A stretch of 64,000 bases of DNA, from NCBI GenBank assembly GCA_944474755.1, contig OX104112.1:93757756-93821755 (forward strand), given 5' to 3'. The DNA is from Limnoperna fortunei (lineage: Eukaryota; Mollusca; Bivalvia; Mytilida; Modiolidae). A program made the position numbers and the translations under genes. Within the stretch, counting starts at the first letter, position 1. The number at the start of each line of letters is the position of its first letter. The notes beneath the pieces were generated by a model that made no database searches, was not told where the DNA came from, and saw only the letters and a program-made list of their open reading frames with translations. Positions 12,537 through 23,783 of this stretch are shown here, in pieces.

Positions 12537-13156
12537 GATGAAAAATGAACTCTTAATTTTACTTATGTACAAGTAACCATGTTTTCTTCTCCGTAATACA
12601 TATACATGTAATTATCGGGTATTTCAATGTGAGATCAGAATAGGTCAGGCAAAAGTGGATTTTTTTCCGCTATTAAAGCTGCACAAAAAACAGTTCGCTC
12701 GAAACGCGAGAAAAATATTCATTCATTCCATAAGTTAAGCGTTCATTTGCGCAACTATATTTTTTCGTCTCAACAAAACCGAGAAAACTTTACTATACAT
12801 ACCATGCAGTCAGTTTAAAATTATGCCACCTGATATTGAGTCAAATGTCTTTCAATGTGTTCCTTTTTAATCGCCGTATCTAAATTTGTCCCTGCTAGGA
12901 TTTTACACCCGAATAATTACGCTTGAAACTTTAATATCTTTAAAACAGATTTTGTTCCTTGTTTTGTGTATCAAACCCACAAAATTCGGTGTTAAGTCTT
13001 AATTCACTGCAGCAATGAAACTGACCAGAAAAGATCCACTATTGGGAGGATAGACTTTGAGCAATTCTGAGCATATGTTAAATATTTAACTTTTTGTTTC
13101 GTTCTTCCAATTTGGATACAAATAGAAATAGTGATTAAATACTGCAAAAATTAGAT

Positions 13157-13239
13157 TAGTGCGGGTGGGGTTCGAACCCACGCGGACATACGTCCATTGG
13201 AACTTAAGTCCAACGCCTTAACCACTCGGCCACCACACT
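13157..13239 (-). tRNA. tRNA-Leu (UAA), array copy 19
   Basis: Identical gene body in a 703-bp unit: one extra T near 12660, the type-B variant TAATATCTTT, and a private GTGTATCAAACC. The unit is a mosaic of type-A and type-B markers. Confidence 0.97.
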
Positions 13240-13858
13240 GATGAAAAATGAACTCTTAATTTTACTTATGTACAAGTAACCATGTTTTCTTCTCCGCAAT
13301 ACATATACATGTAATTATCGGGTATTTCAATGTGAGATCAGAATAGGTCAGGCAAAAGTGGATTTTTTCCGCTATTAAAGCTGCACAAAAAACAGTTCGC
13401 TCGAAACGCGAGAAAAATATTCATTCATTCCATAAGTTAAGCGTTCATTTGCGCAACTATATTTTTTCGTCTCAACAAAACCGAGAAAACTTTACTATAC
13501 ATACCATGCAGTCAGTTTAAAATTATGCCACCTGATATTGAGTCAAATGTCTTTCAATGTGTTCCTTTTTAATCGCCGTATCTAAATTTGTCCCTGCTAG
13601 GATTTTACACCCGAATAATTACGCTTGAAACTTTAATTTCTTTAAAACAGATTTTGTTCCTTGTTTTGTGTTTCAAACCCACAAAATTCGGTGTTAAGTC
13701 TTAATTCACTGCAGCAATGAAACTGACCAGAAAAGATCCACTATTGGGAGGATAGACTTTGAGCAATTCTGAGCATATGTTAAATATTTAACTTTTTGTT
13801 TCGTTCTTCCAATTTGGATACAAATAGAAATAGTGATTAAATACTGCAAAAATTAGAT

Positions 13859-13941
13859 TAGTGCGGGTGGGGTTCGAACCCACGCGGACATACGTCCATT
13901 GGAACTTAAGTCCAACGCCTTAACCACTCGGCCACCACACT
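13859..13941 (-). tRNA. tRNA-Leu (UAA), array copy 20
   Basis: Identical gene body; standard 702-bp unit. Confidence 0.97.
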
Positions 13942-14559
13942 GATGAAAAATGAACTCTTAATTTTACTTATGTACAAGTAACCATGTTTTCTTCTCCGCA
14001 ATACATATACATGTAATTATCGGGTATTTCAATGTGAGATCAGAATAGGTCAGGCAAAAGTGGATTTTTTCCGCTATTAAAGCTGCACAAAAAACAGTTC
14101 GCTCGAAACGCGAGAAAAATATTCATTCATTCCATAAGTTAAGCGTTCATTTGCGCAACTATATTTTTTCGTCTCAACAAAACCGAGAAAACTTTACTAT
14201 ACATACCATGCAGTCAGTTTAAAATTATGCCACCTGATATTGAGTCAAATGTCTTTCAATGTGTTCCTTTTAATCGCCGTATCTAAATTTATCCCTGCTA
14301 GGATTTTACACCCGAATAATTACGCTTGAAACTTTAATTTCTTTAAAACAGATTTTGTTCCTTGTTTTGTGTTTCAAACCCACAAAATTCGGTGTTAAGT
14401 CTTAATTCACTGCAGCAATGAAACTGACCAGAAAAGATCCACTATTGGGAGGATAGACTTTGAGCAATTCTGAGCATATGTTAAATATTTAACTTTTTGT
14501 TTCGTTCTTCCAATTTGGATACAAATAGAAATAGTGATTAAATACTGCAAAAATTAGAT

Positions 14560-14642
14560 TAGTGCGGGTGGGGTTCGAACCCACGCGGACATACGTCCAT
14601 TGGAACTTAAGTCCAACGCCTTAACCACTCGGCCACCACACT
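14560..14642 (-). tRNA. tRNA-Leu (UAA), array copy 21
   Basis: Identical gene body in a 701-bp unit (one T lost in GTTCCTTTTAATCG, and TTTATCCCTG for TTTGTCCCTG). Confidence 0.97.
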
Positions 14643-15261
14643 GATGAAAAATGAACTCTTAATTTTACTTATGTACAAGTAACCATGTTTTCTTCTCCGC
14701 AATACATATACATGTAATTATCGGGTATTTCAATGTGAGATCAGAATAGGTCAGGCAAAAGTGGATTTTTTCCGCTATTAAAGCTGCACAAAAAACAGTT
14801 CGCTCGAAACGCGAGAAAAATATTCATTCATTCCATAAGTTAAGCGTTCATTTGCGCAACTATATTTTTTCGTCTCAACAAAACCGAGAAAACTTTACTA
14901 TACATACCATGCAGTCAGTTTAAAATTATGCCACCTGATATTGAGTCAAATGTCTTTCAATGTGTTCCTTTTTAATCGCCGTATCTAAATTTGTCCCTGC
15001 TAGGATTTTACACCCGAATAATTACGCTTGAAACTTTAATTTCTTTAAAACAGATTTTGTTCCTTGTTTTGTGTTTCAAACCCACAAAATTCGGTGTTAA
15101 GTCTTAATTCACTGCAGCAATGAAACTGACCAGAAAAGATCCACTATTGGGAGGATAGACTTTGAGCAATTCTGAGCATATGTTAAATATTTAACTTTTT
15201 GTTTCGTTCTTCCAATTTGGATACAAATAGAAATAGTGATTAAATACTGCAAAAATTAGAT

Positions 15262-15344
15262 TAGTGCGGGTGGGGTTCGAACCCACGCGGACATACGTCC
15301 ATTGGAACTTAAGTCCAACGCCTTAACCACTCGGCCACCACACT
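15262..15344 (-). tRNA. tRNA-Leu (UAA), array copy 22
   Basis: Identical gene body; standard 702-bp unit. Confidence 0.97.
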
Positions 15345-15962
15345 GATGAAAAATGAACTCTTAATTTTACTTATGTACAAGTAACCATGTTTTCTTCTCC
15401 GCAATACATATACATGTAATTATCGGGTATTTCAATGTGAGATCAGAATAGGTCAGGCAAAAGTGGATTTTTTCCGCTATTAAAGCTGCACAAAAACAGT
15501 TCGCTCGAAACGCGAGAAAAATATTCATTCATTCCATAAGTTAAGCGTTCATTTGCGCAACTATATTTTTTCGTCTCAACAAAACCGAGAAAACTTTACT
15601 ATACATACCATGCAGTCAGTTTAAAATTATGCCACCTGATATTGAGTCAAATGTCTTTCAATGTGTTCCTTTTTAATCGCCGTATCTAAATTTGTCCCTG
15701 CTAGGATTTTACACCCGAATAATTACGCTTGAAACTTTAATTTCTTTAAAACAGATTTTGTTCCTTGTTTTGTGTTTCAAACCCACAAAATTCGGTGTTA
15801 AGTCTTAATTCACTGCAGCAATGAAACTGACCAGAAAAGATCCACTATTGGGAGGATAGACTTTGAGCAATTCTGAGCATATGTTAAATATTTAACTTTT
15901 TGTTTCGTTCTTCCAATTTGGATACAAATAGAAATAGTGATTAAATACTGCAAAAATTAGAT

Positions 15963-16045
15963 TAGTGCGGGTGGGGTTCGAACCCACGCGGACATACGTC
16001 CATTGGAACTTAAGTCCAACGCCTTAACCACTCGGCCACCACACT
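15963..16045 (-). tRNA. tRNA-Leu (UAA), array copy 23
   Basis: Identical gene body in a 701-bp unit (one A lost in CACAAAAACAG near 15495). Confidence 0.97.
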
Positions 16046-16659
16046 GATGAAAAATGAACTCTTAATTTTACTTATGTACAAGTAACCATGTTTTCTTCTC
16101 CGCAATACATATACATGTAATTATCGGGTATTTCAATGTGAGATCAGAATAGGTCAGGCAAAAGTGGATTTTTTCCGCTATTAAAGCTGCACAAAAAACA
16201 GTTCGCTCGAAACGCGAGAAAAATATTCATTCCATAAGTTAAGCGTTCATTTGCGCAACTATATTTTTTCGTCTCAACAAAACCGAGAAAACTTTACTAT
16301 ACATACCATTCAGTCAGTTTAAAATTATGCCACCTGATATTGAGTCAAATGTCTTTCAATGTGTTCCTTTTAATCGCCGTATCTAAATTTGTCCCTGCTA
16401 GGATTTTACACCCGAATAATTACGCTTGAAACTTTAATATCTTTAAAACAGATTTTGTTCCTTGTTTTGTGTTTCAAACCCACAAAATTCGGTGTTAAGT
16501 CTTAATTCACTGCAGCAATGAAACTGACCAGAAAAGATCCACTATTGGGAGGATAGACTTTGAGCAATTCTGAGCATATGTTAAATATTTAACTTTTTGT
16601 TTCGTTTTTCCAATTTGGATACAAATAGAAATAGTGATTAAATACTGCAAAAATTAGAT

Positions 16660-16742
16660 TAGTGCGGGTGGGGTTCGAACCCACGCGGACATACGTCCAT
16701 TGGAACTTAAGTCCAACGCCTTAACCACTCGGCCACCACACT
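16660..16742 (-). tRNA. tRNA-Leu (UAA), array copy 24 (type-B unit)
   Basis: Identical gene body in a 697-bp type-B unit (16134-16830) that also shares the single-T loss GTTCCTTTTAATCG with unit 21. Confidence 0.97.
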
Positions 16743-17361
16743 GTTGAAAAATGAACTCTTAATTTTACTTATGTACACGTAACCAGGTTTTCTTCTCCGT
16801 AATACATATACATGTAATTATCGGGTATTTCAATGTGAGATCAGAATAGGTCAGGCAAAAGTGGATTTTTTCCGCTATTAAAGCTGCACAAAAAACAGTT
16901 CGCTCGAAACGCGAGAAAAATATTCATTCATTCCATAAGTTAAGCGTTCATTTGCGCAACTATATTTCTTCGTCTCAACAAAACCGAGAAAACTTTACTA
17001 TACATACCATGCAGTCAGTTTAAAATTATGCCACCTGATATTGAGTCAAATGTCTTTCAATGTGTTCCTTTTTAATCGCCGTATCTAAATTTGTCCCTGC
17101 TAGGATTTTACACCCGAATAATTACGCTTGAAACTTTAATTTCTTTAAAACAGATTTTGTTCCTTGTTTTGTGTTTCAAACCCACAAAATTCGGTGTTAA
17201 GTCTTAATTCACTGCAGCAATGAAACTGACCAGAAAAGATCCACTATTGGGAGGATAGACTTTGAGCAATTCTGAGCATATGTTAAATATTTAACTTTTT
17301 GTTTCGTTCTTCCAATTTGGATACAAATAGAAATAGTGATTAAATACTGCAAAAATTAGAT

Positions 17362-17444
17362 TAGTGCGGGTGGGGTTCGAACCCACGCGGACATACGTCC
17401 ATTGGAACTTAAGTCCAACGCCTTAACCACTCGGCCACCACACT
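17362..17444 (-). tRNA. tRNA-Leu (UAA), array copy 25
   Basis: Identical gene body. The unit carries the post-B marker TATTTCTTCG. Confidence 0.97.
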
Positions 17445-18063
17445 GATGAAAAATGAACTCTTAATTTTACTTATGTACAAGTAACCATGTTTTCTTCTCC
17501 GCAATACATATACATGTAATTATCGGGTATTTCAATGTGAGATCAGAATAGGTCAGGCAAAAGTGGATTTTTTCCGCTATTAAAGCTGCACAAAAAACAG
17601 TTCGCTCGAAACGCGAGAAAAATATTCATTCATTCCATAAGTTAAGCGTTCATTTGCGCAACTATATTTTTTCGTCTCAACAAAACCGAGAAAACTTTAC
17701 TATACATACCATGCAGTCAGTTTAAAATTATGCCACCTGATATTGAGTCAAATGTCTTTCAATGTGTTCCTTTTTAATCGCCGTATCTAAATTTGTCCCT
17801 GCTAGGATTTTACACCCGAATAATTACGCTTGAAACTTTAATTTCTTTAAAACAGATTTTGTTCCTTGTTTTGTGTTTCAAACCCACAAAATTCGGTGTT
17901 AAGTCTTAATTCACTGCAGCAATGAAACTGACCAGAAAAGATCCACTATTGGGAGGATAGACTTTGAGCAATTCTGAGCATATGTTAAATATTTAACTTT
18001 TTGTTTCGTTCTTCCAATTTGGATACAAATAGAAATAGTGATTAAATACTGCAAAAATTAGAT

Positions 18064-18146
18064 TAGTGCGGGTGGGGTTCGAACCCACGCGGACATACGT
18101 CCATTGGAACTTAAGTCCAACGCCTTAACCACTCGGCCACCACACT
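18064..18146 (-). tRNA. tRNA-Leu (UAA), array copy 26
   Basis: Identical gene body; standard 702-bp unit. Confidence 0.97.
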
Positions 18147-18765
18147 GATGAAAAATGAACTCTTAATTTTACTTATGTACAAGTAACCATGTTTTCTTCT
18201 CCGCAATACATATACATGTAATTATCGGGTATTTCAATGTGAGATCAGAATAGGTCAGGCAAAAGTGGATTTTTTCCGCTATTAAAGCTGCACAAAAAAC
18301 AGTTCGCTCGAAACGCGAGAAAAATATTCATTCATTCCATAAGTTAAGCGTTCATTTGCGCAACTATATTTTTTCGTCTCAACAAAACCGAGAAAACTTT
18401 ACTATACATACCATGCAGTCAGTTTAAAATTATGCCACCTGATATTGAGTCAAATGTCTTTCAATGTGTTCCTTTTTAATCGCCGTATCTAAATTTGTCC
18501 CTGCTAGGATTTTACACCCGAATAATTACGCTTGAAACTTTAATTTCTTTAAAACAGATTTTGTTCCTTGTTTTGTGTTTCAAACCCACAAAATTCGGTG
18601 TTAAGTCTTAATTCACTGCAGCAATGAAACTGACCAGAAAAGATCCACTATTGGGAGGATAGACTTTGAGCAATTCTGAGCATATGTTAAATATTTAACT
18701 TTTTGTTTCGTTCTTCCAATTTGGATACAAATAGAAATAGTGATTAAATACTGCAAAAATTAGAT

Positions 18766-18848
18766 TAGTGCGGGTGGGGTTCGAACCCACGCGGACATAC
18801 GTCCATTGGAACTTAAGTCCAACGCCTTAACCACTCGGCCACCACACT
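18766..18848 (-). tRNA. tRNA-Leu (UAA), array copy 27
   Basis: Identical gene body; standard 702-bp unit. Confidence 0.97.
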
Positions 18849-19467
18849 GATGAAAAATGAACTCTTAATTTTACTTATGTACAAGTAACCATGTTTTCTT
18901 CTCCGCAATACATATACATGTAATTATCGGGTATTTCAATGTGAGATCAGAATAGGTCAGGCAAAAGTGGATTTTTTCCGCTATTAAAGCTGCACAAAAA
19001 ACAGTTCGCTCGAAACGCGAGAAAAATATTCATTCATTCCATAAGTTAAGCGTTCATTTGCGCAACTATATTTTTTCGTCTCAACAAAACCGAGAAAACT
19101 TTACTATACATACCATGCAGTCAGTTTAAAATTATGCCACCTGATATTGAGTCAAATGTCTTTCAATGTGTTCCTTTTTAATCGCCGTATCTAAATTTGT
19201 CCCTGCTAGGATTTTACACCCGAATAATTACGCTTGAAACTTTAATTTCTTTAAAACAGATTTTGTTCCTTGTTTTGTGTTTCAAACCCACAAAATTCGG
19301 TGTTAAGTCTTAATTCACTGCAGCAATGAAACTGACCAGAAAAGATCCACTATTGGGAGGATAGACTTTGAGCAATTCTGAGCATATGTTAAATATTTAA
19401 CTTTTTGTTTCGTTCTTCCAATTTGGATACAAATAGAAATAGTGATTAAATACTGCAAAAATTAGAT

Positions 19468-19550
19468 TAGTGCGGGTGGGGTTCGAACCCACGCGGACAT
19501 ACGTCCATTGGAACTTAAGTCCAACGCCTTAACCACTCGGCCACCACACT
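19468..19550 (-). tRNA. tRNA-Leu (UAA), array copy 28
   Basis: Identical gene body; standard 702-bp unit. Confidence 0.97.
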
Positions 19551-20169
19551 GATGAAAAATGAACTCTTAATTTTACTTATGTACAAGTAACCATGTTTTC
19601 TTCTCCGCAATACATATACATGTAATTATCGGGTATTTCAATGTGAGATCAGAATAGGTCAGGCAAAAGTGGATTTTTTCCGCTATTAAAGCTGCACAAA
19701 AAACAGTTCGCTCGAAACGCGAGAAAAATATTCATTCATTCCATAAGTTAAGCGTTCATTTGCGCAACTATATTTTTTCGTCTCAACAAAACCGAGAAAA
19801 CTTTACTATACATACCATGCAGTCAGTTTAAAATTATGCCACCTGATATTGAGTCAAATGTCTTTCAATGTGTTCCTTTTTAATCGCCGTATCTAAATTT
19901 GTCCCTGCTAGGATTTTACACCCGAATAATTACGCTTGAAACTTTAATTTCTTTAAAACAGATTTTGTTCCTTGTTTTGTGTTTCAAACCCACAAAATTC
20001 GGTGTTAAGTCTTAATTCACTGCAGCAATGAAACTGACCAGAAAAGATCCACTATTGGGAGGATAGACTTTGAGCAATTCTGAGCATATGTTAAATATTT
20101 AACTTTTTGTTTCGTTCTTCCAATTTGGATACAAATAGAAATAGTGATTAAATACTGCAAAAATTAGAT

Positions 20170-20252
20170 TAGTGCGGGTGGGGTTCGAACCCACGCGGAC
20201 ATACGTCCATTGGAACTTAAGTCCAACGCCTTAACCACTCGGCCACCACACT
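20170..20252 (-). tRNA. tRNA-Leu (UAA), array copy 29
   Basis: Identical gene body and the last tRNA of the array. The following unit (20341-20757) is cut off before reaching its tRNA. Confidence 0.97.
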
Positions 20253-20757
20253 GATGAAAAATGAACTCTTAATTTTACTTATGTACAAGTAACCATGTTT
20301 TCTTCTCCGCAATACATATACATGTAATTATCGGGTATTTCAATGTGAGATCAGAATAGGTCAGGCAAAAGTGGATTTTTTCCGCTATTAAAGCTGCACA
20401 AAAAACAGTTCGCTCGAAACGCGAGAAAAATATTCATTCATTCCATAAGTTAAGCGTTCATTTGCGCAACTATATTTTTTCGTCTCAACAAAACCGAGAA
20501 AACTTTACTATACATACCATGCAGTCAGTTTAAAATTATGCCACCTGATATTGAGTCAAATGTCTTTCAATGTGTTCCTTTTTAATCGCCGTATCTAAAT
20601 TTGTCCCTGCTAGGATTTTACACCCGAATAATTACGCTTGAAACTTTAATTTCTTTAAAACAGATTTTGTTCCTTGTTTTGTGTTTCAAACCCACAAAAT
20701 TCGGTGTTAAGTCTTAATTCACTGCAGCAATGAAACTGACCAGAAAAGATCCACTAT

Positions 20758-22412
20758 CGGAAAAGTTTCAAGGAATTCTCAGGATGCTTTTTACACTTAT
20801 CAGTGTAGTCATGAAATAAATTGCAGACTTATTATGATTAAGTATCGTGCATCAAACAATATACGTCTGTATAAAACGTCGGTCTGCCTAGAAAAGGAAG
20901 TTTAAAGCTAACTTCACTGTAATATAAGGTTATGTCACGTGATATTATATCGACAATATTCTTTTTTTTTAATACAAACAGTTTTATGGTCTACTATAAT
21001 TAAAAAAAAAACAAAATGAAAGACGTGTTATCAAAAAAATAATTTAAAAAATTAAAATATAAGTGCGAAAGAAGGGACAGGGTAAGTATTGTTTTTCGAA
21101 GTAGGGAGGTTGTTTAACCTGGTCTCCTGGTGCAATATTTTTCATTGACGCAAGCTTCACTTCAGCCGGGAACAAAACCACAATTGTTGAAGACCTCTCT
21201 TTCCCTCTTTGTTTATATTAACATAAAGTCAATTAAAAAAATTCCACCTTCGTTTCTGGAACGCCATTTGGGGGTATGAAAGTTCCATACCTCTTCTAAA
21301 CTATATCCAAAATTCAGAAAACTGTAACTTCAAACTTTTTTAAAGCTCTGGAAGCATCCCTATCTTCATGGATGAAGTCAGAGAGACCCCAAAAACAGGA
21401 AATTGGCAATTATTCCACTAGACTAAATTACTCCTAATCCATTATATTTCATCAAATGTTTAATTTAAAAATTTTTATTTTCAAAGATCCTTCTTTCCAA
21501 TAAGCCCCAAAAGAAGAACCAGAACAAGAAAAAAGCCAAAGAAAAAAAATTACAAAGAAATACACTATTTTATGGGGAACTACATTCGTGGACAACGAGT
21601 TGCAAAGGTCATTAATTGTGTTGTTGTTGTTCCTTCTAAGCTAAGGCTAATGAGGATATCATCGTCAGGGTACCAGAATAGGAGGTTGTTCTTTTCAAAT
21701 GTTTATAGTTTGTTTCTAAAATGGACAGTAGAAGTCATATCAGCTGAATATGGAGAAAAATCTTAAAACTAGTAAAATTAAAATAATGTCATCGAATATT
21801 GTGATCTCCTAAATGAACTCAAATTTAAAGGTAGTATGCCTTGCTAAGTATTCGCTATTTTATTTATTTATTTTATTTGCCAAGTAATAGAAATCAAAGT
21901 ATTAAGTCCTTTAATGTTTTACTCAAACATTTTTTGTGATTTAATATCAATAAAATTACTTTTTGATGATAGCTGCTGACTCAAATAAATCTAATGTAGC
22001 AATTAGAAATGAAATAAAGAAAAAACTGTAAATAATGTTATTGTGCACGTCTTAGACATACAAAAAATATATACAGAGTGTTTATAAAACATAACCAAAA
22101 TTGCTTGTTATATCGTTGTCGGGCTTTTGTGAATGCCAAGAATGAAGGATTTTGCAGCAATGATCCACCCAGACTCGGCCATATTCTTTTCGCAGGTATT
22201 CTGCCTCACTAAAAATTGTGAGCCAAGTTACGGCCTTGGGACCTTACGTTGCATAAGAGGTTACCATTAACAGTAATAGACGTATATAACTAGGTCTTAA
22301 ATAGCTCTTAGTCTGTAATGGGCGGGTGGTAAACACCTTAACAGGTGGGGAACTAATTAACAATTTGTTGGAAGACGGTTTGGGTCTGTGTCAAAAAATG
22401 TAGGAGGAGTTG
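20758..22412. other. Intergenic, AT-rich, no gene recognised
   Basis: Single-copy-looking DNA right of the array, with A and T homopolymer runs around 20960-21060 and 21520-21550. A GTAAGT donor-like site at 21082-21087 is isolated. A 64-codon frame at 21572-21766 has no recognisable content. The segment 22069-22105 (ATATATACAGAG…ATAAAACATAA) resembles 56016-56050, so an old dispersed repeat may be present. Confidence 0.5.
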
Positions 22413-22418
22413 ATTACA

Positions 22419-22752
22419 TATATATACATGTATATAATTTATTCTCACACAGCCAATAATACAATTCGTACAGAGAAAGTAACAAAAAAACAAACAAAAC
22501 AACAGGCTATAAACAATATATACAAACAATAATAAGGTTATGCTTACACAACAGGTAAGCCAGGGGCGCTAACATGATCATTAATAATATTAATAAACCT
22601 GCAAAGATTTCTTAGCAGAGATTTTCTGTTAATGGACAATAATTCTGAGTACTTATAAACATTGTGGTTTTTCACATAATAATTTGGGACGAATTTTTTA
22701 CGTTGTTCTGTGAAAGCAGTGCATTCAAACATGTAATGGTATTCATCTTTTC
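22419..22752 (-). mobile_element. 5'-truncated non-LTR retrotransposon 3' end
   Basis: On the minus strand the frame opens at the right edge with DEYHYMFEC, continues with FTEQRKKFVPNYY and LLSINRKSLLRNLCRF, and ends at 22544. This C-terminal tail, with conserved Cys and aromatic residues, is what I know from CR1/L2/Jockey-like reverse transcriptase proteins. A 3' UTR with an AATAAA and a TATATACATG-rich end follows to about 22419. The piece is flanked by the direct repeat ATTACA (22413-22418 and 22753-22758), which I read as the target-site duplication. The insertion splits one copy of a repeat (GTTGATTACACAAAATATGT) whose other copies lie at 22841 and 23023. Only the last ~65 codons remain, so it is inactive. 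Confidence 0.7.
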
Positions 22753-22800
22753 ATTACACAAAATATGTATTTCTTATGTCTGGAAAATTAGGAAAAAATT

Positions 22801-23060
22801 CTTGAACAACTTCAATATATGTGCAAACTTTCTGTGGTGAGTTGATTACACCAAAAAGGTACCGTCTTCTGCAAATTTTCTGAAAAAAAAATGATTAAGC
22901 TCTCAAGTCTGAAGAATTAGTAAAAATATCCTGAACACTTCCAAAATAGCAGGTGCACATCTTCAATATATTTGCAATCTCTATGTGAAGTTGCAGAGAT
23001 CAGGTTGAAAACATTAGGAAGAGTTAATTACACAAAATATGTACCGTCTACTGCACATGT
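22801..23060. repeat. Diverged direct repeat with AGTTGATTACACAAAATATGTACCGT-type core
   Basis: TTCAATATATGTGCAAACT…GTTGATTACACC…GGTACCGTCT at 22810-22873 recurs as TTCAATATATTTGCAATCT…GTTAATTACACA…TGTACCGTCT at 22960-23053 (core-to-core distance 182 bp). A third core at 22400-22418 is interrupted by the retrotransposon insertion. No coding content is seen. Confidence 0.5.
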
Positions 23061-23208
23061 TCAGCAGAAAGTGTATATTTAAAAGTATATAGACAATGAA
23101 TATGTTCATATTAACTGATTGACTAGGTTTCACTTCTGATCCCTTTTTTTTTAAATTTGTGAAAAAAAATCAACAATTATTGTATCACTTATTGGTGCGT
23201 GAGTGACT

Positions 23209-23226
23209 GTGTGTGTGTGTGTGTGT
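23209..23226. repeat. (GT)n microsatellite
   Basis: Nine GT dinucleotides followed by a T-rich tract to about 23290. Confidence 0.9.
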
Positions 23227-23407
23227 TTTTTTTATTTTGCTTTTTTTAAATTTCGTTTTCAGTTTGTAAGTTTTTTTAATTTTGTGAACTGATATGATTT
23301 TTTTTTAAATATTTTGCCGATTAATTTACCTTAAAATTGTTGAAAAAGTTTTAAAACCTTTTTTTATAAATTTTACTTATTCGGAATAATACATCAAAAT
23401 TCGAAAA

Positions 23408-23440
23408 AAACTGGACGTCATGATATAGCTGACAAATTTA
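23408..23440 (+). repeat. SINE 3'-body fragment, inverted relative to the next SINE
   Basis: ACTGGACGTCATGATATAGC matches, in opposite orientation, 23508-23532 of the adjacent SINE, so the two form an imperfect inverted repeat about 75 bp apart. Confidence 0.55.
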
Positions 23441-23464
23441 AACAAATAAATAAGAAATAACTTC

Positions 23465-23726
23465 TGTTTGTTTGTTTGATGGCGTTTAACGCCACTTTCA
23501 GCAATTTTTCAGCTATATCATGGCGTCCAGTTTTTCTTGGGGGAGGAGCCGGAGTACCCGGAGAAAATCCCCGACCTGCGGTAGGAAAACTGGCAATAAA
23601 TGTCAATTAAAATTGGAGTCGAGAACACCCTGCATGCAGTGAAAATCAAACCCGCAATCTAAGTGTTGACAGACCACGTGATCAATAGTAAACGAACTAC
23701 CTTGTCCACTCGGCCACCGAGGCCCC
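23465..23726 (-). mobile_element. tRNA-derived SINE, near full length (molluscan, RUDI/V-SINE-like)
   Basis: Read on the minus strand it starts GGGGCCTCGGTGGCCGAGTGG, a tRNA-like head with an A box, then a B-box-like GGGTTTGATTTTC. The body runs through CTGGACGCCATGATATAGC and ends GGCGTTAAACGCCATC followed by the tail (AAAC)n. This body and tail resemble the SINE family common in bivalve genomes; the family name is from memory and needs a library search. The A-box region GGTGGCCGAGTGG equals that of the tRNA-Leu array. A 62-codon frame over this element is repeat-derived, not a gene. Confidence 0.8.
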
Positions 23727-23783
23727 TTGAGTAATTTAAACAATAATGTCTCTTTGTTAACCGATTTAGCGGTATCATCCCAG

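Larger units (their letters stand above)
1..20757 (-). repeat. Tandem array of ~702-bp units, each with one tRNA-Leu(UAA) gene
   Basis: Taking CAATGTGAGATCAG as unit start, units begin at 1, 699, 1401, 2103, 2805, 3507, 4209, 4911, 5613, 6311, 7013, 7715, 8417, 9119, 9817, 10519, 11221, 11923, 12625, 13328, 14030, 14731, 15433, 16134, 16831, 17533, 18235, 18937, 19639 and 20341. Unit lengths are 702 bp in most cases, 697-698 in four, and 701 or 703 in three because of single homopolymer changes. The first 29 are complete; the 30th stops at 20757. Units differ by only a few bases, spacer included. The left end is outside the window, so 29 is a minimum copy number. The spacer has no open frame of note and no other RNA gene I recognise. 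Confidence 0.98.

Noticed and set aside
1..20757. CRISPR-like or rDNA array
   Set aside because: The unit is ~702 bp with identical spacers, eukaryotic tRNA genes and no cas genes or rRNA; it is a tandem gene array.
23418..23606. 62-codon minus-strand frame
   Set aside because: Lies wholly inside the SINE (…KTGRHDIAEKLLKVALNAIKQ is the SINE body translated).
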